DNA from: Haliotis asinina
Taxonomy: Eukaryota > Mollusca > Gastropoda > Lepetellida > Haliotidae
Reading direction: 5' to 3'
Assembly: GCF_037392515.1 (NCBI RefSeq)
Contig: NC_090280.1
Span: forward strand, 60,587,504-60,651,503
Length of the DNA stretch: 64,000 nucleotides
Both the position numbers and the translations under genes were made by a program. Positions within the stretch are counted from its first letter, which is position 1. Every line of letters starts with the position of its first letter. Positions 35,190-47,582 of this stretch are shown here, piece after piece. The notes below the pieces were generated by a model. It saw only the letters and a program-made list of their open reading frames with translations, did not search any database and was not told the DNA's origin.

Positions 35190-35400
35190 AAAGGCAACTT
35201 TGCTAGTCGTAAGAGGCGACTAACGGGATTGGGTGGTCAGGCTTGCTCACATGGTTGACACGTCATCGGTTCCCAATTGTGCAGATCGATGCTCATGTTG
35301 TTGATCACTGGATTGTTTGGTCCAGACTCAATTATTTACAGATTTCCGCCCCATATAGCTGGAATATTGCTGAGTGCGGCGTAAAACTAAGCTCACTCAC
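35190..35400 (+). mobile_element. Headless SINE copy, near consensus
   Basis: GCTAGTCGTAAGAGGCGACT opens it, GATCACTGGATTGTTTGGTC is in the middle, and the tail is GCGGCGTAAAACTAAGCTCA followed by CTCACTTAC. This is one of the best-preserved copies. Confidence 0.85.
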
Positions 35401-35934
35401 TTACTTTCTAGTTACCAATTCTTCACATGGACTAAAGTAATTTATCCATGTTGATTCCAGAAACTGCAAGGTTGTGAGAGACCACTCATATTCATGGTGA
35501 AAATATTGGATTTAACACTCACACATAATTATTACACTTACACAGCATCCTGTGTCTGAGGCAGCACATGCTTATACCGATTGGGACTAACTCTCATTTA
35601 GTGCTCCTGACTTGAATACCATGCTGCAGCATATCCATGGATATCCCACGACACTAAATACTCCAAGTGATATATCCTTATATATTTTAAAAAATCAAAA
35701 CATAAGTCATAATTAAATCAAATGTTCATCCATCTGTCCCTCGTCTCTTTCCAGATCTAAAAATGAGAATGTTTCTTGTTGAGACTAGCTATTCAGATCA
35801 GTCTAGTGGTAACCTCTGTCTGTTTGATGATTAGGAAGATTGAAAAATACCAACCACCATTACATCTTTCTTTAGGGAACTAGGTATCCACTGACAATGA
35901 GTGTGGTCATGTGGACGCCATGGTTTGGTTCAGT

Positions 35935-36165
35935 TGTTGTTTAACACCACATTCCACAATATTCCAGCTATATGGCAGCAGTCAGTAAATAATTGAGTCT
36001 GGACCAGACAATCCAGTGATCAACAGCATGAGCGCAACTGGGAACCGATGACATGCTTCAACCAAGTCAGGCACCCTGGCCACCCTATCCTGTTAGTTGC
36101 TTTTTCCAACAAGTGTGGGTTGTTGAAGACCAATTCTAACCAAGATCTTCACAGGTACATTTCTG
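35935..36165 (-). mobile_element. Headless SINE copy, sister of the next
   Basis: It shares unusual variants with 36343-36570: GGCAGCAGTCAGTAAATAAT, AGCATGAGCGCAACTGGGAA and GTTAGTTGCTTTTTCC. The two are therefore likely a local duplication and not two separate insertions. Confidence 0.8.
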
Positions 36166-36342
36166 AATAGTACCCAGCCACTAAGACCTGTCAACTACTA
36201 ATGACATATTTTATTCCATTTTATCAATCACAAGGCTGGGAAACAACTGCCATCTTTGAACACCCTCTGATGGCATGCAGCCAGCATCAACCACTATAAA
36301 TATATGATCCAGCTAGATTTAACTAAAACGGATTAAAACTTT

Positions 36343-36570
36343 CAGTGAGTGAGTGAGTGAGTTTAGTTTTATGCCTCCCTCAGCAATATTCCAGCTATAT
36401 GGCAGCAGTCAGTAAATAATTGAGTCTGGACCAGACAATCCAGTGATCAACAGCATGAGCGCAACTGGGAACCGATGACATGTGTCAACCAAGTCAGTGA
36501 CCCTGGCCACCCGATCCTGTTAGTTGCTTTTTCCGACAAGTGTGGGTTGTTGAAGGCCAATTCTAATTTC
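36343..36570 (-). mobile_element. Headless SINE copy, sister of the previous
   Basis: It begins with a (GAGT)n run and carries the same private variants as 35935-36165. Confidence 0.85.
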
Positions 36571-39115
36571 ATTTCATCTATATGTGGTGCACAGGGGTTT
36601 ATGAGGTGTGGTTGCTCTGGATAGAGCAAGTGCCAAACCAACTGGTGTAAATTGCCTCAAAGTCAAGCTGAAGTGCCACATAGTTTGAACTGTTAGTGAC
36701 AATAAGACATATACAACAAGACATTTGTTAAAATAGTTTATTCCATAAGAAAATTGGTCAGTTTTCTATTTTACCGAGACTGATTACAACAAATATATTA
36801 AATTAATATTAATAATTTCTAGATAGTTGATTGACTTGAGTAGATATCACAATGTTTTGCTTGAAAACAGGCACATTTTGGGGTCAATCTGTAGGTCCCT
36901 GAAGCCATGCTGTGTGGGATGTAATTTGTTCATAACATCACACCTGATGATTAAATGGCCAGCATGAAATTAAAAGAGTTTTAACATAAAGTATATAACT
37001 ATCTTTTCAAATTGAAGGTACTTCTTCTGGTCGAATTCTGTGGTTTACACATCCAGATTTACACAAGTACAGTGTAAATGTCTCATGTTTTGTATCGTCA
37101 TGAACACTGCTTTTGCTTTAAAAAATCCTAAGGCAACATGTTTTCTCTTTGTCATAATTTGCATGACAGGTTATGTATTTTCAGAAACACTTGAAAACAT
37201 TTTGGAATATTTCTATTTTTTTTTTAGTATTTTTTTTTAAATTGTGACACCATTACATGATTTTTTAATAAAACTTTGTATACCCCCTGAGATTATAGGT
37301 GGCCTCACAAATTCATTACAAGCCAGATGCAGGTTCTACAACCCCTTGCTTGTTATACCTCCACCTCCTTTATATCTTACTAAAGGCCTTATGTTCAGAT
37401 GTAAAACAAAATAAATTAAAATATGCACGATAATTTAAAACATAGATATGCACTATTGCAATGGTGTACGGTCTAAGAATCATTTATAGATGTATTTATG
37501 TGACAAAGTATTGTTCTATTGGTTATTGGCCTGTTTACTCAGGAGTAGCAATATTGTAAAATGAAACACAAGATTATTGGTACTCCATTAAATTCCATTC
37601 AGTAGTTTAAATGTACTATACACTTTTTCAGTACTCCTATACAGAATAATTGAGTGTGTGCTCCTGATGTCTAGAAGCCCTGCTACTGTTAATGTGCATA
37701 TTGCCATAACATATACTACCCTAAAATGCAAAGTAACCAAGTGATGTCAAGTCTAAAAGTGAGCAATATAAATTACAAAACATTCCAGGTTGATCAAAAG
37801 TCATATACACATAAATACCATCTTGAGACATTTCTTCCTGAATATGTACCTGTATGCGCAACATGAAATGTTTGGAGGTAAGATCATTCACATTCTGTTG
37901 ATTCCAAATGCACGTTCTTGGGGTGAAAAATAAAAGGTAATAGCTTTAATACAATGCAATACTGAATCTTTTCATCAGTTTCTTGCTATCATAAAACTTT
38001 CTTGAAAGACCACCAGCAAATGGTCCAGTATGTTACGGTACTTGAACATGACTTGAGACAAAAAAAACTCTTCCTGAAAATACATGGAACAAATTACAAT
38101 TGTGTATTATCAGATCAGATTTTTTGGCCAATACAAACATTATGATTCTATTTTTTAACGGGAAAATTAATCTTTATTTTTCCTTAGTACTGAAAAAATA
38201 TGATCAAGGGATCCATAAAACTGATCTTGCTGTACTAAAGACTATAAAAGTGTTTAATCTGATCTAACAGTAGCGACAACAACCTAGTTCAAACATGAAA
38301 GAAACTATAAAACATTTAGATAATGCATACAGTTCCATGCCAAGAACATAGTCATTCTGTGCAATGTGTACAATCATGTGGCTTTCAATCAAAATTTTGT
38401 CTTTGTAAAGGTCTACATTGATTACTGAGACCTCTTGAAGTTGGTGAAAGGCGTTTACTGAGAGGAATCTTTACTACTTTAAGTAGGGTACTATAAAGAT
38501 ATGTAATGGATTGTACATTAAGGAAATTTGGTTCCTTAGTTTTAATGGATAACTACCACCGACACATCATGTACATTAATACAGCTTAATGTACCAACAC
38601 AAGGATACTTTTAGAACAAACCTCCAAATAGTGTATATAATACAATTAGAGAACAAGGGATACACTGACACACTGTTGGGGCCATTCATGGAAAAATATT
38701 TATAAGAGATGAGAGTAAAACACATGTGAATCTCATCAATATTCAAAGAAAAAGATGTATCGGGTAAGGACATGAAAACTTTGGGTTGCTCTTATGAAAA
38801 ACATGTCTAAAACTTGTTGAGCAAATATATTATCTGCATTTTAAAGTATCATCAGACACATCATCAATATATCTTCATTCTGTCACATAAAATATGCTGG
38901 GTAAGGATCATCTAGAAAACACTTAACCCAAGACCGAGAAAGGAATCATCCCATCCACATTAGTTCTTCACTTTATAGGAGGTCCGCATGCTTGTTATAT
39001 TCAGTGACCTTGACAAAACATGATCTTTGTTGAAAACAATCTCTGATGTTCCTCTTAGTACCAACACCTTGTTTCTTATACTGATGATGCTGTGATGCCA
39101 GAATGGAAAGGTGTG
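36571..39115. other. Intergenic between RAD51D and NUDT6
   Basis: The sequence is AT-rich with short open frames only. No gene, RNA or clear repeat is seen. Confidence 0.5.
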
Positions 39116-39119
39116 AATG

Positions 39120-39265
39120 AGAGACAGTATGATTTTATGTAACTTTTAGCAATACTCCAGCAATATCATGGTGGAGAACACCGGAAATGGACTTTGCACA
39201 TTGGACCCATCAGGAAAATCAAACCCTGATTTTCAGCATAATGAGCAAACATTTTAAAGCAGACT
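39120..39265 (-). mobile_element. tRNA-headed SINE, degenerate
   Basis: On the plus strand, TAGCAATACTCCAGCAATAT followed by GGAAATGGACTTTGCACATT is the reverse complement of the tRNA-headed SINE body and tail. Confidence 0.6.
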
Positions 39266-40520
39266 TCAAATGGCAAACTTAAGTCTGACAACACAAGCGT
39301 AAATCATTAGAGTTGTCAAACTCCCGTTTTCACATGTCAAAATTTTGTGTCATTTAAGATCCATGTTTCTATCAGAGTGGTCACATGACAATTTTGCTGG
39401 TTGTTTCTGAACAACACCAGTTTGGCAACACTTCATACGTCAAATTTGGGTTTTATAAGACCGAAATGGAAAAGTTGGTGAGAATAGTGACTGATCCTAT
39501 TTGTCAACAACAGCTTTTTAACAACACTGAAACTGGTGTTGGTGGCAAGTTGTTGGAATGTTCACACCCTCTAACGCAAGTCGGACAACAAGTGTTGTTA
39601 AACTTTAGTTTGTCGCGTGAAGGCTGCTTAATCACTTGGCTAGCTCCCACCCCATAAATTGCCTAAACATTTATCATATCGATCACGTCTGACATTCACC
39701 ATGATTAGGGTATAATTAAATATATATGCTACATTTAACACTGACATTAATTGTAAAAGCAGATCCAGATCGTATGCATGTCACACCTTGGTAAACATGG
39801 AACATGTAGATAAACCTATAGATAAACTATTATACTATATATATTAAACCTATAGATGACTTAAAACAAGTTTGATTGGTCAATGGCCAATTCGAAACAT
39901 TACCCTAAATTTTACCCTGTTCCCAAGTTGTAAGGACAACCTTGGCAGTTTGCGGCCTTTGACACTGAAATCCAACTCACTTGGAAAATTCAACTATTAT
40001 TCACACAAAAGTTCTTTTTGTCTATTATTTTTGTGCATGAACTATTTCATACTTAACATGTGGAAACAAACTGGACATTAAGATATATCCTAACCTGTGG
40101 TATATCTGAAATAACAAGTCTCTTGAACATATTTTCTGTGTCTACAAGAGTTATGTCCTTTCAAATAATTACTGATAATATTTGTTTCTGCCAACAATCA
40201 TGGCTCAATGCTTTGTGTCCCATACCACAGCAGAAATAATTAAAAAATGATATGTAATAATGGTGTATTTTCATTTCAAGGGAAACTGTTACAGCATTTA
40301 CAGAATTTGGCACCTAAAAATCGTAATGATAATGCTGCCATTTGCCAGGTACAATGGGACAGTACAACCTGTTTGAATCTGTATTTCCTTTGGCCTTTTT
40401 ACCATCAAATGCTACCTGGCAAATGGTGGCACAACTAATAATACCCTGTAGTGAAAGTATAATGAACATGTACACATTCTCTGACCCATTGACTGAATCA
40501 CTAATGTAATTCCTAAGACC
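39266..40520. other. Intergenic, 3' of NUDT6
   Basis: No supported feature. The NUDT6 3' UTR and poly(A) site should lie in the right part. Confidence 0.4.
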
Positions 40521-40524
40521 TATT

Positions 40525-43500
40525 CTAGTCTATATTGGTCTGGACTTCATCCTTGTGTTGGACACTGTACATTTTATTGTAAACTTTGCCATTGAAAGAG
40601 ATGACTGGACTAGGGACCACTGCGAGACCTCCATGACTCAAGCTCTCTTTGTAGCACTGTGCAATGTGACGGTTTCCGACTGACATCTCCTCATGGTTTA
40701 TGTACTCATCCAGCTGCAACAGGAGATGTACAGGTGTACTCAACATCTGGTGTAAAAAGATGTTGCAGGTGTTCTCAACATCTGGTGAAAAGAAAGGCTA
40801 CTGGTGTACTTAACATCTGGTGTAAAGAAAGGCTACAGGTGTACTCAACATCTGGTGCAAAAAGACATGCAGGTGTACTCAACATCTGGTGTAAAGAAAG
40901 GCCACAGGTGTACCCAACGTCTGGTACAAAAAGAAGATGCAGGTGTACTCAACATCTGGTGTAAAGAAAGGCCACAGATGCACTTAACAGCTGGTGTAAA
41001 CAAAGGCTGCTGGTGTACTCAACATCTTATGGAAAGGATGGCTACAGGTGTACTCAACATCTGGAGTAAAAAGAGGTTGCAGGTGTTCTCAACATCTGAT
41101 GTAAAGAAAGGCTACAGATGTACTTAAAATTTGGAGTAAAGGAAGGCTAAAATAGTACTTAAGATCTGGTGTAAAAGGCTAAGTTGTACTCAACATCTGG
41201 TGTAAGGGAAAGCTACATGTGTACTCAAAATCTGGTGTAAAGAAAGGTTTCAACTGGACTCAACATCTGTTATCTAGCCTCATGTAAGAATGTCAAGCTT
41301 TGATTGGTCCGCGTGACTCTGATAAAATACCATGGACATCCATCACGATCGAGCTGGAGTGTAAAAGTCGTGTACTCCCGCTACGAAAGCCACATCACCC
41401 CGCTATGCCTCGGTGAAGACGCGAAGTGAGAAAAGCGTGCATCGACAAGCCTTTAGTAACATGTGTTGCATTGAGGTCAAACAATCAGCTGGTGTCAACA
41501 GGGCAGCAAGTTGATTCGATGCGTGTTGTTTTGTTTTGAGTTAGTGAAAACATTCAGCTAGATAAATGCGAGCCTCCTTGGGGAATACAACCTTACGAGA
41601 GATTGATAAAACCCTGTATTTCCCGAGACACGATGTGATAACTTCTAGTGTAAAGGAAGGCTTCTGGAATACTCATAATAAACTGAAGAACAAAACAAAT
41701 GCAACATCCGAAAAAATGGACTGTCAGTTTTTATCATAGAAGTAAGAATACATGTTTATGTCTACTATTTAAAAAACTTGACCAAAAAAATCCTGGTTGC
41801 ATTTCTTTTGCTGTTCAGCATATAACTAGCACCTTACATAAAGAAAGACTTCAGGGGTACTCACGTATTACCAGGATCTGTGTAAGGGAAGGCTACAGGC
41901 TACAGGCTACAGGTCTTGATACAATAATTGCAATGCTTAATGCCCTGTCCTCTCACACAAAAGAAACAAGCACAGTTCACTAGTTGGATAGTGAGGAAGG
42001 TGCCTTGACAAACTATCAAATAAACATTTCTCACGTACATCCATCCACTGACACTTGGCGATCTCATGCTGACAGGGCTTAAGGTCGTCACTGCTGGGTC
42101 TCATCACGCAGACGAAGTAGATGTCGGAGCAGCCGTAGCGGTAGTTATGCTGGTGACGGAAAGTCAGTATCGACTCAAACTCGCACTCTATACCCGTTTC
42201 CTCAAACACCTCTCGCTTAGCTGTCTCGCCAATGTCTTCCCCTGTTCAACAATAATATTGACCATGTAGAGGGAGAAAATGCGTAGATAGTGGAGCTAGA
42301 GTCTTAATGATTGTGTCACTCTTCATTTGAGTGAGTGTGTGTGTGAGTTTAGTTTGCTGACTCACAGTATTCCTGTTATATGGCAGAGGTCCGTCAATAT
42401 ACAGTGATCAGCATGAACATTAATCTAAGCAGCTGGATACAATGAATTGCTTCATTTGAGGCCATAATGAATTCATTATTAGATATAAATCCCAGCCTGC
42501 CCTGAATGCTACTGAACTTTTATTACTATCAAACAAGAAATCTACCATGTCCACCTGCCTAACATACCTCTACCTGCATGTTCACCTGTCTGATATACCT
42601 TTACCTGCCTGTCCACCTGTCTGACATACCTTAACTTGCATGTTCACCTATCTGATATACCTTAACCTGTATGTCCACCTGTCTAACATACCTTTACCTG
42701 CATGTCCATCTGATATACCTTTACCTGCATGTCCACCTGTCTGACATATCTGCATGTCCACCTGTCTGATATACATTTACCTGCGTGTCCACCTGTCTGA
42801 CATACCTTTATCTGCATGTCCATCTGGCCGACATCTGTGTGTTCAGTGTATCCCTGTATGATATACATTTACCTGTATGTCCACCTGGCTGACATATCTG
42901 TGTGTTCAGTGTATCCCTGTATGATATACATTTACCTGCATGTCCACCTGTCTAACATACCTTTATCTGCATGTCCATTTGGCTGACATCTGTGTGTTCA
43001 GTGTATCCCTGTATGATATACATTTACCTGTATGTCCTTCTGGCTGACATATCTGTGTGTTCAGTGTATCCCTCTCTGATATACATTTACCTGCATGTCC
43101 AACTGTCTGACATACCTTTATCTGCATGTCCACCTGGCTGACATATCTGCGTGTTCAGTGTATCCCTGTATGATATACATTTACCTGCATGTCCACCTAC
43201 CTGACATACCTTTACCTGCATGTCCATCTGATATACCTTTACCTGCGTGTCCACCTGGCTGACATATCTGTGTGTTCAGTGTATCCCTGTATGCTATACA
43301 TTTACCTGCGTGTCCACCTGTCTGACATACCTTTATCTGCATGTCCATCTGATATACCTTTACCTGCGTGTCCACCTGGCTGACATATCTGTGTGTTCAG
43401 TGTATCCCTGTATGCTATACATTTATCTGCATGTCCACCTGTCTGACATACCTTTATCTGCATGTCCATCTGATATACCTTTACCTGTGTGTCCACCTGG

Positions 43501-46500
43501 CTGACATATCTGTGTGTTCAGTGTATCCCTGTATGCTATACATTTACCTGCATGTCCACCTGTCTGACATACCTTTATCTGCATGTCCATCTGATATACC
43601 TTTACCTGCATCTCCACCTGTCTGACATATCTGCATGTCCACCTGTCTGACATACATTTACCTGCATGTCCACCTGTCTGACATACCTTTATCTGCATGT
43701 CCTCCTGACTGACATACCTGTGTGTTCAGTGTATCCCTGTATGACATACATTTACCTGTATGTCCACCTATCTGACATACCTTTATCTGCATGTCCATCT
43801 GATATACCTTTACCTGCATGTCCACCTGTCTGACATATCTGCATGTCCACCTGTATGATATACCTTTACCTGCATGTCCACCTGTCTGACATATCTGCAT
43901 GTCCACCTGTATGATATACATTTACCTGTGTGTCCACCTGTCTGACATATCTGCGTGTCCACCTGTATGACATACATTTACCTGTGTGTCCACCTGTCTG
44001 ACATACCTTTATCTGCATGTCCACCTGGCTGACATATCTGTGTGTTCAGTGTATCCCTGTATGATAATACATTTACCTGCATGTCCACCTATCTGACATA
44101 CCTTTATCTGCATGTCCACCAGGAAGTTTCCAGTGTGGCCGACTTTGGAACCTCTCCTGTATTGCCAGTACCTGGTTCCTGCTATTGACTACAAACCCAC
44201 CAACACCTGGATGAGCAAGAACAATGCAGAAATTAAATCTTAGCTACAATCAATGTCTCACGTTACATTTGGGATTATTTTTCTTCATACTAAATAACTG
44301 GTTCACAAATATGTCATCTGACTGTGGTTGATTCCCATATAATTGCCTTGGACTGTGATTGATTCCCATGTAATTGCCTTGCCCAAGCTGTATTTGCTGT
44401 TGTTCATAATCCAAAAATATATTTTGCCACACGTAATAGTGAGTGAGTTAATATTTAAAGACACATTGGCAATGCCACCTAATAACAGACAGGTGTTACC
44501 TCACTACCTGATAATAGAATGGGTGGGGTCAGTGTTATATTTTTGGCACTAATGATGATAATGTCTTTCACATCATTATCAAAATGAAACAAAGTGAGCG
44601 TTTGCCTTCAATCATATGATAAAAATCTACTGATCCAGTGATCAATATTGTGAGCACAATTCAGCTCAATCTACGACATATCAACCATGACACTGAGACA
44701 ATGATCTATTTGTTTGAGACAAAGAATTTCAGAATGGAGAAGCACCTACCAATATACTGGTTGGCATACTCTGGCAGATTGTTGGGTTCATCTGCTGGCA
44801 GCCACACACTCATCATCACGTATCCTGGTTGGGCATGGTGGAAGTCAAACCCCAGCTGCAAACAGTGTCACAGTTTCAAGTTGACTCTAAGCACAGAAGT
44901 TTGATTTACATAAACCATTGAAATGTTTCAACATTGAGTCAGATGAGTCAATACAGGATTTAAGTGAGGCAGTATAGGATTTGAGTGGGCCAGTATGGGA
45001 TCTGAGAGGGACAATACATGATTTGAGTCATCTATGCATGATTTATGTAGGCAATACAATGTCCAAGAGGAGTGAGTGAGTGAGTTTAGTTTTACGCCGC
45101 ACTCAGCAATATTCCAGCCATATGGTGGCGGTCTGTAAATAATCGAGTCTGGACCAAACAATCCAGTGATCAACAAAATTAGCATCGATCTGAACAACTG
45201 AGAACTGATGACATGTGTCAACCAAGTCAGCGAGTCTGACCACCCGATCCTGTTAGTTGCCTCGTACGAGAAGCATAGTTGCCTTTTATGGTGTCCAAGA
45301 GGAAGGCAATTGTAACCCAATGTGTTTGACTCCATGATCCATTTAATCACTTCCTACAAACAGAGGGCACTGTATTACCTTGACAAGCATCGGCACCAGT
45401 GACGTCTGCTGTAAGCTGATCTTAATCCATACGCCTCGGACCTTGTTTGTCCGCCACTCAGTCAGAGCAGCTGTAGAGAGACACACAGATGTGCATAATT
45501 AGTTGTTTGTTTGATATTAACCAGCACACTCAGCTATATCCCAGCTATACAAACCAGCTAAACACAGCAATATATCCCAGCTACACTCAGCAATATTCCA
45601 GCTACATGACACTGGTCTGTGAGTAAGAGAATCCAGTGATTGACTGACATCATGAGCACTGATCATCACATTCCACCAGTCACTTGAAACATCGATTGTT
45701 GAAGCCCAGTTCTAAACCAGATTAAGACTTCAGTGGATTAAAGAAATTACTTTGATATTTTTACTTACTTTGGTAGTCTAGTTTATTACAAAGGGAGTAA
45801 AAAATTAGATTTTACATTCACCTTCAAGATTCTGGATAAGTTCTTCATCACTGGCAAAGGTTTGATCACTGACATTGAATGTGATACTATTAAACCTGCA
45901 AGTAATAGCAAGTGAGTGAGTGAGTATAGTAATATGCCACAAGCAGCTATATGTGGCAGTCTATAAATAAATAAATCTGGACCAGACAATCCCATGATCA
46001 AAAGCATGAGTATTGATCTGTGAACTGGGAACTGATGACATGTCAACTAAGTTAGCACGCCTGACCACGTGATCCCATTAGTCACTCAGTCGCCTCTTAT
46101 GACAAGCCTAGTTGCCTTTTGTGGCAAGCACGGTTTGCTGTAGACCTATTCTATCCCAGATCCTCACAGGTTGAATAACAATACATGAGTGAGTGAGTGA
46201 GTGAGTTTAGTTTTACGTCGCACTTAGCAATATTACAGCTATATGGCGACGGTCTGTAAATAATCGAGTCTGGACCAGACAATCCAGTGATCAACAACAT
46301 GAGCATCGATCTGCGCAATGGGGAACCAATGACATGTGTCAACCAAGTCAGCTAGTCTGACCACCCGATCCCGTTAGTCGCCTCTTACGAACAATACATG
46401 AAGTTGCATGGAGAGTTACAGATGGGCACCAATTCTTAGAAATAATTTAAAGAACTACTTATTAACTAGCTCATGACAGCAAATTTCTTGTGACCTCATG

Positions 46501-47582
46501 ATGGCTTGAGTTATGTGGAAGTGTTATTCATTGACAAGAGTAACACTGTACCAAGTCTATAAAACTGTACAGTAGGGGGCCGTGCTGTACTTTAAAATGT
46601 TACAAGAGTGTTTTGTTTTCTCATTTGTATAATCATTGATTAGCTGATGGTTGTTATGGGTCATATTTTGATATTAAATATGTTCAACGGCAGTAGTGTT
46701 TTAGTGGCACGCTTTCTTTGATAGTGCTCCAGACCAGCCTACCTTGACTGGTTGTTTATCTTGTTGACTTTCGGCTATTGAGAAAGTTCTAAGTGAATGG
46801 TGATACAGCCATGCTTTGCTCAAATGTGCCTGACACTGTGTCAGTATATATGAAGGCTGGTTGATGTGTTGGGAAAATCATACATGGACTGACACCCAGA
46901 ATTACAAACAGACTTTCACTGGATACATCTGTCTGTCTTGTTGTCTGTCTGTCAGCATCATTCAAGATTGACACTTCGTGGCTGACTCTTGTTGAAAACA
47001 AGCTTCATTTAGCATATCAGGTATTTCAGGTCTCACGGTAAATGCCACGACTCTGGTGAGTTAATATCTGATATTTGTGACCCATTACCTTAGATGTGTG
47101 ACTCAACAGCATTGTACTAGAAATCTGTATTGTGATTCATTCTAACTTGCTCAATGTTTGCTTAATACATTATTGAATATTTTAGATTTGTCTGTATTGT
47201 ATTTTGCTGTTTCAAACGGGACTCTTATACCTTTTGTCACGACAATGTCTTTAACCATAACAAAATTTAGACTTGCACTACTCTAGAGGTCTGAAAGGTA
47301 CTGGAGCCCTTTGGACTTGCACTATACTCTGACACCGGGAGTTGGAGAATCTTCTGAGGTCTTTTTCTTAATAAACAAGTGAGGTAATTCTTTCCACACA
47401 GACACGCTCGCTCATGCACGCACGCACATTATATCTGATGCTACAAGAAAACCAGCAATATGAGGAGATTCACCTGGATACTGAACCAGTGTTGGAAACT
47501 TGACTATTACTGCATGAGGTGACTACATAATGTCATCATATGAGCCTTACCTGTCTCTCTTAGCAACAAATTTGTCCGCCAT
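40525..47582 (-). CDS. NUDT6: NUDT6, Nudix hydrolase (7 exons)
   Basis: NUDT6 orthologues are Nudix-domain proteins; the vertebrate gene is the FGF2 antisense partner, and its substrate is poorly defined. Coding exons in order: 47582-47551, 45895-45822, 45470-45379, 44855-44750, 44206-44102, 42241-42039, 40713-40525. They join in frame to 266 residues (human 316; the human N-terminal targeting extension is not seen). The N-terminal part (ALTEWRTNKVRGVWIKI, LGFDFHHAQPGYVMMSVWLP) matches human KWRSEGRAAIWLHI and LGFCFHHA...LTLWL. The Nudix box is complete at about 132-154: GG, five residues, E138, seven residues, then REVFEETGI with catalytic R146, E147, E150 and E151. It is split by intron 5 after K136. 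WMD joins LDEYINHEEM in the last exon, which ends KVYNKMYS. The gene converges on RAD51D. Introns 5 and 6 are filled with tandem arrays touching the exon edges. Confidence 0.9.
40727..41275. repeat. About 35-bp minisatellite, NUDT6 intron 6
   Basis: Around sixteen units resemble AGGCTACAGGTGTACTCAAC followed by ATCTGGTGTAAAGAA. The array starts about 15 bp inside the intron from the exon 7 acceptor. On the coding (minus) strand each unit contains CCTTTCTTTACACCAG, a pyrimidine tract plus CAG that looks like a 3' splice site. Degenerate units resume at 41640-41690 and 41825-41915 beyond two insertions. Confidence 0.85.
41277..41638. other. GC-richer insertion in the intron 6 array
   Basis: The tandem units stop near 41276 and resume near 41640. 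Between them is unrelated, GC-richer sequence with CG dinucleotides (CCCGCTACGAAAGCCACATC, GGTGAAGACGCGAAG). It is probably an inserted element; no ends were identified. Confidence 0.45.
41686..41823. mobile_element. Short MITE, copy 1
   Basis: Left end GAACAAAACAAATGCAACAT and right end (reverse complement) GAACAGCAAAAGAAATGCAA form about 22-bp imperfect inverted repeats. The same family occurs at 56123-56250 and, in part, at 59735-59838. Confidence 0.6.
42330..42425 (-). mobile_element. Headless SINE fragment
   Basis: A (GAGT)n-like run and GAGTTTAGTTT then TATTCCTGTTATATGGCAGA match the 3' part of the family. Confidence 0.6.
42540..44101 (-). repeat. Tandem array copying the NUDT6 exon 5 donor
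   Basis: The whole 1.56-kb right part of intron 5 is made of units of about 24-31 bp related to CTGCATGTCCACCTGTCTGA plus CATACCTTTAC. Longer units with TGTGTGTTCAGTGTATCCCT are inserted, and 43190-43620 forms a higher-order repeat of 121 bp. The 26-bp stretch 44095-44120, which holds the true exon 5/intron 5 junction, recurs without change at 44000-44025 and 43109-43134, and with one or two changes several more times. Nineteen of those bases are exonic and code GGHADK of the Nudix box. On the coding strand each such copy offers a donor-like AAAG/GTATGT. Confidence 0.92.
45072..45292 (-). mobile_element. Headless SINE copy with target duplication
   Basis: A near-consensus reverse copy in NUDT6 intron 3 is flanked by the 11-bp repeat GTCCAAGAGGA at 45061-45071 and 45293-45303. 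The exact flanks suggest a fairly young insertion. Confidence 0.88.
45520..45740 (-). mobile_element. Headless SINE copy, rearranged
   Basis: CACTCAGCAATATTCCAGCT and GAATCCAGTGATTG are recognisable. The tail part is repeated (three CAGCTA-type blocks at 45530-45605). Confidence 0.6.
45910..46170 (-). mobile_element. Headless SINE copy, degenerate
   Basis: GTGAGTGAGTGAGTATAGTA opens it and CGCCTCTTATGACAAGCCTA lies in the 5' part. It sits next to NUDT6 exon 2. Confidence 0.7.
46189..46389 (-). mobile_element. Headless SINE, 5'-truncated, with target duplication
   Basis: It opens with (GAGT)n and keeps near-consensus sequence to GTCGCCTCTTACG, where it stops. The 12-bp repeat AACAATACATGA flanks it exactly at 46177-46188 and 46390-46401, so this truncated copy is a clean retrotransposition event. 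Confidence 0.9.
46402..47550. other. NUDT6 intron 1, remaining part
   Basis: Single-copy-looking AT-rich intron sequence; nothing else is seen. Confidence 0.45.

Noticed and set aside
42540-44101. CRISPR-like or repeat-protein reading of the array
   Set aside because: Units have no unique spacers and vary in length. The open frames on both strands (rich in GGHAGK or HVHLSDIPL) exist only because the repeat lacks stops; the sequence is a spliced-out intron of NUDT6.
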